This document shows, in pieces, positions 28,121 to 40,500 of a stretch of 64,000 nucleotides of DNA. The position numbers and the translations under genes were made by a program. The stretch covers positions 44,207,650 to 44,271,649 of the forward strand of contig OX328098.1 in NCBI GenBank assembly GCA_946811185.2, read 5' to 3'. The notes beneath the pieces were generated by a model, which had not been told where the DNA came from, made no database searches, and saw only the letters and a program-made list of their open reading frames with translations. The stretch is from Hippopus hippopus (taxonomy: Eukaryota > Mollusca > Bivalvia > Cardiida > Cardiidae). How positions within the stretch are numbered: the stretch's first letter is position 1; each line of letters opens with the position of its first letter.

Positions 28121-31100
28121 CAAATAGCGATTTCTATAGACGTGTGATAATCTTTAAAGCGTAGTAAGGGTCAAAAACAAAAAATACACAAATAGTGATA
28201 TTGATGTTATTGCGAGCCGTATGCGGAAACGCTTTGTCATGCACTAATGTGGTAGGAGCATGCTGGTGGATGAAAGGAACCGCTACAGGTCTCAAAACCT
28301 GATTTATGTACCCAGCAGCATTGAAATGGACATTTACAATTACCAGGTCGGTTTTCCTATTCCTCTTTAACCCTTACCACACAATCACGCTGCCAACGTC
28401 AAACCTATTTCTTTCAAAACGCTAGCGTTAGTAAATCGGTAGCCTCTAAGTCTAAACACCCACACTCTTCCATCTGAACCTGGATTCGTCGGAGAAAACA
28501 GTTTCCTTCCACTGACGCCTTCGCCAGTAAAGATGTTACCATGCCTAGTTCAGACCAGCAACGCGATGACGTCAAGTGAGTATGCTGTCGACGTAAGGCT
28601 GTATTGGTCTTATGGGCTTAACACATTAACGAAGACGCCTCAGAACGGTGTCCCTGCTTATACCGCACCGTCTCGCTGTAGTGGTAGCCGTTTGGAATCG
28701 ACGTCTGGTGTGCGTCAGTTCCAAGTAGCGGTCTAATCTGGCATCAGTAACGTGAGACAGGCCGCTTCGAGGCCGATCTCAAACTGCGCCTGTTTGCTGA
28801 AACCTTGTTCGTAGGTTACTGATAGTGTTTCTGTGGCAATTAAAGGCCCGCGCAACAATATCAATAGAGTCGCCTCTATTGAGCAGAATCAACGCCTCAA
28901 TTCGATAACGTTCGGATAGTCTTGGCATTGCGAGTTATGATTTTTCTGTTATCACTGTGTGTTTGTCTTACTCTTTGGACTGGCAAGAAAGAAACTAGAG
29001 TTCATCTGAGCGATTTTGAATTTGACAAACAGTTGCACAGGTAAATCTTGCGATTTGCATGTTTTGGAGCGTTACGTGATATTTAACCCGATACTGACCG
29101 GATGTGTTCAGTGTTTTAAGAAAGTGACGCACATGCTTGACATGGTATGCAAATGAAATGCCTTTGACAGAGATAATTAAAGTTATCCAAACTTGAAACG
29201 TGCACAGTTTCGTTTGCGTGGAAGTATAGTTAGTGATGTGTCAAAGCTGCTTTTATGGAAACAACCAATGCTTATTACCTTGACCTTGATGTAATCAATA
29301 CTGGAATACTGTTAATGATGGAAAGCTCACCAAAGTATTGCAAGTTTAGTGTATGCCAAAAAGCAAATTCACATTAAGAGCACCGAGCATGTATCAAGTT
29401 GCTTTGTCCATTAAAGATCATTAAAGACCCTGCAGACTGTTCAGTTTGAGATAGTATATATAGTTTATACAGTGATATTTGGTGAGAGAGTCATGGACAA
29501 TGATTGGGTTTGAAGTATCTGGGTATATTGTTACAAAATAAAACAAAAAAGAAAGAAAAAAACTGCGGATGTTATTTCCTTCAAGTGTATAGGTATTTAG
29601 TTGTTAGTACGCCAGAGTTGCAATGCAGAAACAGGGGTTGCAATGGAGACGACAAAGTTTTACTTATACATGTGAGTTAAAGCGTAATGATACGGTTTGA
29701 ATGCATCATACATAAAAGTCCCTATTTTAAAGCATGTTTTGCTATTCTTTTTTTTATACAAAAAAAAGGGCCTCAAACTGATGGTGGTGTAACTCAGTAG
29801 CCCAAGATGGTTACAACAAATTAAGCTACATTGAGTTCTGTTATTTAATCCCACTATTTAACCTACATGGGTTTGTTTGGCGAAGGATTAAATAAAACTG
29901 AATCATTATGTTGGTGTTCTCATGCAGGTGATTGTGGTGTACCTCCAGTGGCTCAAGATGGCTATTATATCCTGACATATACTGACAATACAACACGGGG
30001 AGCAACAGCCGAACTGACTTGTTGTCAGGGCTTTAGCACATCCATGACTGTCTCCATTACATGTGAAGATACAGAACAAGGATGGGCTGATCCAGCAGAA
30101 AATTGTACTATAATAGGTGATAACTGGACATAGTAAAAATAGTTACCTTATTGACTCAAATATATGTATAACTTACGGTTCAACTTACAGTTTAAACCGT
30201 TGGTTTAGTGTAGAGACTGACCTTTGATCCCTTATGTCCTCTTACACAAGTCATAAGGAAATATATATGGGCTATGCTCTGGCAAAAGGGGGTTTAAGGT
30301 ACTCTCTGCTTTTTCGACATGAACAGTTTCAAAACAGAGTTCGACTCTGGGAGAAAATTAATTATAAATATTGTCATTCATCCTTAGAAGTAATTAGTTT
30401 AGTTCAGATTCAAGCTGCTTAGGCCCTGCGCAAGACTGGCTTATCCACAGGGCTTTGTCGTAACCAATTTATCCTGTAGCACTAATTTTAGTAACAACTG
30501 AGACCGGCTATGGCAGAAGCATTTTTGGAAAATATCAAGGCGCCATAGACGAAAACTGTGACTTTTGCGGACGGTATAGATCAAGATCAGACTGCACGGA
30601 ACGTGCAATCTGATCTTTGATCTATACCGTCCGCTTGTTTAGTCAAGCGTGTACAATCAAAATCTTTGTAAGTTTCAACAGATTGCATTTATAGCCGTCG
30701 AAAGAGGTCGAGTTTATTTATTTGGCGCTGAAAGAGTTAAAGATGTTGTATCAAGATATTTTCTATTGCCCCGAAATGCTTACCGGTATATATTTCAATC
30801 ATTCGGAAGTCTATTGGTGAAAAAATTAAAATGGTCCAAAACTCGTGTAAGATCATCAATTGGTTTTGAAATAAATTGAGGCAAAGAATACCTATTACCC
30901 TTCGCTGCTTTTAATAATTGCAAGATCAGTATGCTCATGTGGTCCACTCTTAATATTCAGTGTCCCATAGTCTGATATGGTCTTCTTAAGCAGTCTGGCA
31001 TTTGCAATTAATGGATTATTTCATTTCACCTACTGAATATGAGCCCTGGTCTGGGAAAAGGACACTGAATGCATCCCCGTGGTCCATGATACCAAGCAAG

Positions 31101-34100
31101 TCGGCACATAGTTAGGGTTCCTTAAGGCCACTTTGTCTAACAACGGACTGTACGTACAGTATTAGTGGTACGGTCAGATAGCAGGGGACTTGGAAACTTG
31201 TTCACAGCTGTAGCAAATCATGTCGCCCCGAGCCGAAGACGAGGTGGCGACAAGATTTGCTTCAGCCGTGAACAAGTTTCTTAGTCCCCTGCCACCTGAC
31301 GGCACAAAGAATTTATTATACTGCAAAGTTTTACCATTCCAACGTGTGTTAAGCGAATTTTACCTGTTTCTGGTTTCAAAAATTGAAAACGCTACCGGAG
31401 TAGAATTTCCCTTGTGAGTGCCCCAATTCAACGAAAACTGACGTCACTGGGAACTGACGTCACTGAAACCTTGGTAAAACGTGCAGTTCGGTGCATAATC
31501 TTGATGTTAATCTTGATCGACGCCGCCATTTTGGATGCTGTGTTGAAAGTGTAGTATTGCACCTTATATGGGGTTCCAGAAAGGGAAACTGCTTTTACGT
31601 TGGTTTCGCCAGGGTACATGATATATGTTCGGGGCATATTATCCAATCAGATCACGAGAAATTTCTTTGCAGTATAATAATGGTCCTGGTGGACTGCGCA
31701 GGTTGACATGGGTTGATTCTCTTTCCAGATGCATTAATCCTCTGTTTCACAGAGCATGGCTCATTTGTATCTTATTTACTTTGCTTTTAAAGAGCTAACT
31801 ATTTACAAGATGTTTTTCTTTTTTGACAAACCCGAGTGTTTTATCGACAACTGATTTGTCTTCTACCATAGATTTTAAAATCGGTGATGTTTAAATTATT
31901 TCTCTCTGGTAAAGAGTTACATGAGGCTTTAAATCACTATGAAGATATACATAGGAGTGTCCTACTGGGAAAAAGGGGCTTTAATGCATGTCTGTTATCC
32001 ATTGCACAAAGAAATCCGGCACATAATTAATTGAGCCATGCTCTGACAAAAGGGGGGTTAATGCATCTCCGTAATCCATGGTACCAAGCAAGCCATCACA
32101 TACTTAGGGATCCGTAATATCCACTATTTTGAACAACTAACTTAATCATGAAATAAAGTGGTCCTTGGGCATACAGAAAATTGACCAATAGCGAAAAGTA
32201 TCGGTTCAGGTCAGCCTGCGCGGACTGCGCAGGCTGACCTGGATCGATACTTTTCGCAGATGCATTGAGCCCCCGTTTCAAGCAGCATGGTTCTTATGTA
32301 TCTATATGATCAATTTTGTCCAACAACTAACTAAGTCATGGGGTAAACTGGACGTTCCACTGATATGCAGATAATTTGACCGATAGAGAAAAGTTTCAAC
32401 CAAGGCCAGCCTGCGCAGACTGCACATGCAGAATGGGTGGCGATACATTTTGCAGATGCATAGAACCCCCTTTACACATAGCATGTGAAACATACTATCT
32501 TTGTTGCAGAATGTTCTAACTTACCAGAAGTTGCTAATGGCAGCTTTGTGCCACAGGATGGAGTGACAGTTGGTTCTAAGGCGTTGTTGGTTTGTGACGA
32601 AGATTTCGCAGCTTCATCTGATGATACTAGTATAGTTTGTAGATTCGATGGTAGCTACTCAACAGCCAATGCAGATTGTATAAGTAAGTTTTAGTTTTCT
32701 TTTCTACCTATCAGACTTCCCTTTGCCCCGTTATTGTTACTTATTACTGTGTAATGTATATTTAACCTTTGACGTGCAAAATTCGTGAAGTTAAAATGGG
32801 TTTTCAATCGCTGTAAAGATTCAAATGGTACAATGTCAAAGGTTATTCGGTAATAATATCTTGCTTAAAAACAATGTAAACGGCTCTTTTTTGCCCTGTC
32901 TGTGTTCATCTCTTTCTACAGCTTTTTACCAAGACTATGCATATGCAGAAGTAAAAGGTCAAATAAGGGAAGACATCAGATGGGGAGTTTTTCAAATACC
33001 TCCTTGTTTTTGTATCAGAAATAAACTGCCTTTACTTGGTTCCTTTCAGCTGACTGTGGGGTATTTCCAACTACACCGACTGGCTACTTTTTCTCAGACT
33101 CCACTGACACAACACTTGGTGCCACTGCCGACCTGGTATGTTGTCCGGGTTTTTCTATAAATGATACAGTCACTATAACGTGTGAGGAAGGTGGTTGGAG
33201 TAGTCCCAATGAGACATGTGCAGCAGGTATGTCTGTCTGTCTGTCTGTCTAAATGTCATTTAAAGAAATAATGTTGGATAGAAAGAAAAAGGTATAGTTT
33301 GATAAAAAAAAAAATTAATCGATGGGGAACAAAAGAACAAAATGCTAACTATTTTGCTTTTCCCTCATTTTTCCCCCAAAAATATTCGACTGCAGAGGCG
33401 TGCAGTAATTTGTTAAATGTTTTTCATTGGTTAAGCAGCCGAAAAATTACAATCTCAAGTGCCATATGAATGAGCTATGAATGACCCATGTCATTCTGCA
33501 CAGTCTGCGTAGGCTGACCTAGGCCGACTCTTTTTGCTATTGGGCAATTTTCTGCAAGGACCATTTGACCTCAAAATTAAGTTGGTTGTTAGACAAAATA
33601 GACTTTGTAGATCATAATCATGTAATACGGTGATGCATTAACATCCCCTCTTGGCAGAGCATGCCTCAAATTGAATGTGCATTTTCAGTGAGTTTATTGG
33701 GCAAACACCATTGGAGTTTCAATGATGCATTGGTCAAAATATGTCCGAAGCTATATGGTAATACAAATTCAAAATCAGATAGCACAAAATACAATCTGAT
33801 CTTAGTTTATGCAAAAGTTACTATAGTCATCATGGGTCAAATTTAAATTTCAGGGTGTCCGTCACCTGACTGGTTGCAGTTCGAATCAAGCTGTTATCTT
33901 TTCGGTTCTGACCAAATAGCATATCAAGCAGCACGGGTAAGATTTGAATTCTTTACTGTAAAAATTATGTGACATTTTTTACTGTAGGAATTCTGTAGGA
34001 ATTCTTTGGCATAAATTTACTGTAGGAATTCTGTGACATTTTTCATTGTAAAAATTTTCTGACATTTTTTGTAAGAATTCTTTGGCATTTTTTACTGTAG

Positions 34101-34518
34101 GAATTCTTTGACATTTTTTTACTGTAGAAATTCTGTGGCATTCTTTATTGTAGAAATTCTTTGACAATTTTTAGTGTAGAAATTTCAATGACATTTTTTA
34201 GTGTAGGAATTCTGTGACATTCTTCATTGTAGAAATTCTTTGAAATTTGGACTGTATTATTATTGTTAGTCACCTTTATTTTCTCCATTTTCTGAAGATT
34301 TACAATGATGAAAAAAAACATAGTTTTACATTCAAAAGAGAGAGAAAAACAAAGTAAACAGAAATATATACAAGGGGTATTTTAGCTTGTTGTGATTTGC
34401 TAATGTGCGTGTGTGCGTCTGAAGTTGTGCATACTGAAAGTGCCTTTATTTGGTATACATTTTTGTGTTATTCAATTGGAAAGCGATCAGAGAGAGATAG
34501 AGAGAAAGAGAGAGAGGG

Positions 34519-34560
<42 letters not shown>

Positions 34561-37500
34561 GAGTGAAAAAATGCAGAGAGACAGGGAAAAGAGAGGAAAT
34601 AGAGAGAGAGAGAGAGATTATGTAAATAAATACATACCATAATGTATGTGTAACAGTGCTGTAATTCCTTAATAATAATGTACGGGTCGAGTATGAGTCA
34701 CTTTGAAGCATTTGTCTTTAGCGAAAGCGAAAAAGGACAAAGCTTCTCTGCGAGTCATCCCTGAACGACGTATATGACAAATGTTCGCACGCATCCTACT
34801 GCACATTTATTTTTGCCGTGGATATTGAATCAAAAGTGCACCTATGTATTTTTGCACATAATGGTAATACTATTGGTGCACTGAAACAAGTAGCACTTTC
34901 TTTGGGTATTATTGGTGAAGAGAAAAACATGGATCTTTGAACTGTCACAGTGAAATAATTAAAATGCTGCTGACACGGCGTTACACACCAAACAAGGAAA
35001 CAAAGGCAGGAAATTTAAAGCTGTAGCTGTTTCCACTTCGAAAATTATCGTTGAAAAGGAGAAATCGCTCCTATTGAGCAATTTTTCCTTTTCCCACTAT
35101 GTCTGCTGAGCTTTTATTTCCTTGAAAAAATAACTTCCACAGTGACCTTCAATCTTGTTTTCTGACGAATAAGCTCGGATAGCTGCCATTTTTATTTTTT
35201 CTTATTGTTTAGAATTATAAATGCTATAAGTGTGGAAATTTTAAGAAAAATCTGTACATTAGAAATTATGTATTTATTTAAGATTAACCCTTAATTTGGT
35301 AAAATTATCTCCCTTTTTAACTCAATGACCTGTATATAACATGCATATTTGTACATTTACCATGCTAAAAACCAGGCTTTTATATATTTTTTTGAGCAAA
35401 AAATTATTTGAATTTTCATTAAAATGATGTATATTTCTATATTTTTCCTGTAATTTTCCTGTTTAACTGACTATTTAAGAAAGGCCCTTTAAATCCAATA
35501 CAAGCTGAATTTTGGAACTGTTTATACCTTCTTTATAGGCAAATTTCTCAGAAACGAGCACGGTGACCCACATATTTTTTTACTGTAATCTCCTAGAGAC
35601 ATGATTGACTTTGTATGTGCAAAGTTTTTAAAAATTCTGTCCGTTAGAAAAGTTTGTAATATACGTCGTTAAATACATATTACTTTGTAATCATGTAATT
35701 TCGGATATAAACTTAGCATTTAACTTGATAAAATCAATGTATTTGTACCGATCAATGAAACGAAACAATGTTTCGTCCATGTATCCAAACAAGTACTTGA
35801 TCGTAAGCTCTTGGTCAATATTTGTGATTAATGTGCATAAATCTGGAGAAAACTTTGTTTTGATTGACATGAGATATGTTCATCTTGCTATAGAGACATT
35901 TACATTGTTGCAGTAAAAGACTACATGACGGAGTATATTGTTCACTACATTGTTACACTTTGAGCAGATACTGGTCTCAGTTCTTGTTTTACTACATAGT
36001 CTGGCGACTTTTATCATGTTTTGTAGCAAAGGCGGATCCTCGAGGGCGATATACCAGTAGCTGGCTGGTACCAGCCAAAGGTGAATGTCAGTGAAACGTT
36101 CAAAATTGTAATCATTACAAATTCTTTGGTACCATTTTGTTTCTTCACATCTGAAGACGGTCGATTTACATATTTTTTCCACACTAGTTTAGGTGGAAAA
36201 TATCCTGAGTTACTGAAATCAGACAAGAACGTAGAAAGATCGAACTTTTCTAAGCTGTTCATTATAACCTGAACAAAACCAGTATTCAGAGCTGTTATTC
36301 TATTTTTGAACTGATATAATCTTGTTATAAGTAGTTTCTAGGCCATATCCCTGGGACTCAAACGGCAGATTGAACCGAGAAAGTACAATTTCTGTAGGTC
36401 GATATATCCCTCGATTGATGTGAATCCAAGGAGCCCTTTAGCCATGTCTGATCTTGTGTACATCGGAAGATCCTGAATGTATTTTAAACAAAAATGATGA
36501 GTACTTTCAAGATGTTTTAAATCGGTTCGGTTTATATTGTTTCACAATTCGCAGCCGAAAAATGCTCGCGGTATCACAACCGAGGTGTATAGTTAGCTAA
36601 TGTGTGATTGGATTTGCATTATAAGGGCTTATTCCTGTTTTCACAAAACTGAAATAATGTTCCTCCTTGACATTCCTTACTGTAGAAATTTTTACATTTT
36701 TTACTGTAGAAATTCTTTAACATTTTTACTAAAGGAATTCTGTGCCATTCTTTACTGTAGAAATTCTTCGACATTTTCTGACATTTTTTACTGTAGATAT
36801 TCTTTGACATTCTTTACTGTAGAAATTCTTTGACATTTTTTGACATTTTTACTGTAGATATTCTTTGACATTCTTTTCTGTAGAAATTCTTTGACATTTT
36901 TTACTGTAGATATTCTTTGACATTCTTTACTGTAGAAATTCTTTGACATTTTTACTGTATGAATTTTTTGACTTTCTTTAGTCTAGAAATTTTTCGACTT
37001 TTTTACTGTAGAAATTCTTCGACATTCTTTACTGTAGAAAATTTTCGACATTTTCACTGTGGGTATTCTGTGACATTCTTTACTGTAGAAATTCTTGACA
37101 TTCTTTATTTTCGGAATTCTGTGACATTCTTCATTGTAGATTTTCTTTGACATTCTTTAGTGTAGAAATTCTTTGACTTTTTTACTGTAGGAATTCTGTG
37201 ACTTTTTTTTTTACTGTAGAAATTCTTTGACATTTTACTGTAGGAATTCTGTACTATAGAAATTCTTTGTCATTCTTTACTCTAGAAATTATGTGACAAT
37301 TTTAGTGTAGAAATTCTTTGACATTTTTTACTATAGAAGTTATGTGACATTTTTACTGTACAAATTCTTTGACATTTTTACTGTAGAAATTCTGTGACAT
37401 TTTTTACTGTAGGAATTCTGTGACATTTTTGATAACGAAATATATGACGGTAACTTGGTACAAGTTGATACTACGCAGGAACTCAGCTTTTTGAAAAACG

Positions 37501-40500
37501 AGATGCTGACAAGAACTTTACAGCCAAACAATGGTATTTAATACTTGTATTTTTATTTTATTTACAAGATAGTTCACATTGGCCAGTTATTTGGCCGCGG
37601 ACTGCCGTATTGGCTCGAGATCGACCCAAACTTCCAGTTGTTGACAAAAAGTTGGATCTTTAATTCTAGTTTGACAGTTGATTGTTATGCCTGCAATTCG
37701 AACTTTGACAGACCCTATCAAAACACACTGTCAAACTTCTCGAAGTACCTACAAATACTTTTGATCCCCAAATTGTTTACTTGTTCAGCTACTGGGTTTT
37801 TGTTAACTGTAAAGCTCAAGACCATAAAAGTAGAACGTCTCATCTTGAATCTACACCGCAAGCTGTTTCCTTTGATACTTTGGCCAAATTAACATTTCAC
37901 AGAGTTTCAAATAGTTATGGAATATGACCCAGACTTTTCCATTTGAGCCTTGCTCTGTGAAAAGGGGATTTAATGTATCCGCAAAACTATCAACCACGGT
38001 CAGCCTGCGCAGTACACGCAGGCTGACCTTGGTGGAAACTTTTTATCATTTCTCGTATGTCCAAGGACCATTTTACCTAATTAGCCAGTTGTCAGACAAA
38101 ATGGATTTTATGGGTCTAAAATTATATAATGACGTGCTTGGCATAATACTTTAGGGAGATGCTTTAAAACCCCACTTGCTAGAGTGGCGATCATTTCTCT
38201 AGTAATCAAAGGGTAGAAATCAGATAACGATCTGATTACGGTTTGAAAACGGCCTATGAAAACAGAAATTGGTCGTTACAAGCTATATGTCTTACTTTAT
38301 TAATGTTTTCAAAGGCGACCGTGTGGAATATGCGTCATAGTCGAGTATGTTTTATTAATTTCAGCCTACTCTTAACCAGAAGACAAAATATAATGATAGT
38401 CATGTGTCAAGTATTTGTAGACAAAAAGAATAAATGTGGCTCAGGTATAAGGATTCTTTTAGAAAGAATAGAAAACATTCGTGTAACCTTTTACCCCACA
38501 ACAAAATTTCAAACTTAGCCAAAATGAGATCAGACAACAAATTACACGGGCCTCAGATGGATTTGTCTATGAATGGATGTGTCTATGAAAGAGGAGAAAA
38601 GATCGTGGGAAAAGGAGGTAATGCTGGTTGTCAACATTTTCTCCCTTTCCCGCAAAAATTTCAAAACCTTCCTCCTCAGGGTAAAAAATACGAATTTTTT
38701 GGGTAAAGGATTCTTTTACCACTTGATCCCAAGAAAGTCGTCTGTTGAAAACATTGTGGGAAAAGGACAAAATACTGTTTACTAGTATTTTCTTCTTTTC
38801 CCACAATGTTTTATATCCTATCAAAGACAAATTCCATCATATGAGCCACATTTAAATCGTCGTCTGCAAAACTTAATGCTTCCAATTTGGACAACTTTTC
38901 TATTATGTTGTTACGAGACAAGCGTAACGAGAAAGAAAACCAGCAACAAGCCTTTCACAATTAACAATATTTATTAATGAATAAAGACAAAAGAGTACAA
39001 TAAGAGTTAAGTTTGAATGAAATTTTGACAATTCTTAATCTTAGAACAAGAAATAGAATAAGTCCCTCAAAATTAAGAATTAAGTTTAGACTACAAAAAG
39101 TATGAAATTTCTGGTTCCTAAAACCTAAATTAACAATAGTTTTTAACTTGCAGATAGATATGAGCAACCTGTTTAATAAAAAGATAATTTCAACTTACAG
39201 ATGTATATTCCAAATTAAATCCAACACTTTTCACTAATTCTGTATCCTCAAAGCCACAAGTCTAACTTCAAAATCCAAATTACCAACTAAGTCACTCCTA
39301 CTTATATCAGCTTGGAAAATTCTAGATTAGTCTTTTCTAGAAAGATGACAACAAGCTATTTATAGACATGGATTGATAAACAACTTGTTTACTAACAATA
39401 CTGTTTCTAAAATAACCAAAATGAAAAACCAATGAATGTTATTATGTTTCTAGAATATTCTGTATACAGAGTGATAATGAAAACAGGTTACATGTATATC
39501 CTATTACATAACACTTTCCCTTCTATAGGAAAAGAAAGTAAAACTTTCTTTCGTCTGAAGATAGAAAACATCATTACACATAAATGTACACAAAAATACA
39601 CTATACATGAAGATAAATCTTAAATATTTACAAGTTAAACTTTAGACAAAGCATAAGGGATAATATAGTCCATCAGGAGTTACAAATGCAGAGATCCCTT
39701 TAGCTCTTTCAGTGAGAGGAATTTGCCAAAATCCTTTTAGAAGATCAAATTTGGTTACATATTTTGCATGACCAATATTGTCAAGGCAGTCATCTACTCT
39801 TGGCACTGGAAATGAATCAGTCTTGGTCACAGTATTAACGTTTCTATAGTCAGTGCACATACGAAAAGTTCCATCTGGCTTTGGTACAAGAATACAGGGA
39901 AAACTCCATTCACCTTGACTAGGTTCAATAAAGTCATTGTCCAATAGATACTTGATTTCCTCTCTAAGATGCTCCAGTTTCTTGGGATTCATTCGATATG
40001 GATGTTGTTTCACTGGTTTTGAATTTTCAATGTCCACATCATGGTATATTGTATCTGTCCGTGTTGGAATATCAGGAAACAGGTGCTCATATTCAGAAAT
40101 TATTTTTTTAATTAATCTTTTTATTATTATTTAAATTTAAAAGTTTTTATCTAAATTTCTTAAAATGTCAGAAATCTGAAGTTTTGAACAAATAGGGTGG
40201 ACTTATCAAAGTTCATTTCTCCACAATTTATATCTTCATGGTTGATGTGATTTTGATTTTGAGGGACTGAGGAAACTACATTTATTTGTGAAATATTTGA
40301 ATTATCCCTATCAACATATTCTTTTAACATATTAATATGACATAATTGCTTTTGCTTTCGCTTGTCAGGAGTTGTTATCACATAATTTAGGTCACTGACC
40401 TTTTTCTCTACAGAATAAGGACCAAAATATCTTGCTTGTAGAGGCCTACCAGGAATTGGTAGAAGAGCTAAAACTTTATCTCAAGGTTTAAAAGTTCTTT

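Larger units (their letters stand above)
30117..32509. other. Intron 16: filled mainly by inverted-repeat elements
   Basis: Besides the P1, hairpin and P2 elements listed separately, a P2-like tract spans about 30940-31140. I see no protein-coding segment. Confidence 0.55.

Noticed and set aside
34397..34711. Open frames across the GA-rich tract
   Set aside because: Simple-sequence translation (Arg-Glu or Ser-Leu runs) on both strands; no support as a gene.
33941..37412. Regular short repeats that could suggest a CRISPR array
   Set aside because: There are no unique spacers, the units are contiguous and variable, and the genome is animal. It is a minisatellite.
36619..37531. Short open frames on both strands rich in repeated Ser-Lys-Asn-Phe-Tyr
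   Set aside because: Translation of the minisatellite unit; the period keeps frames open by chance.
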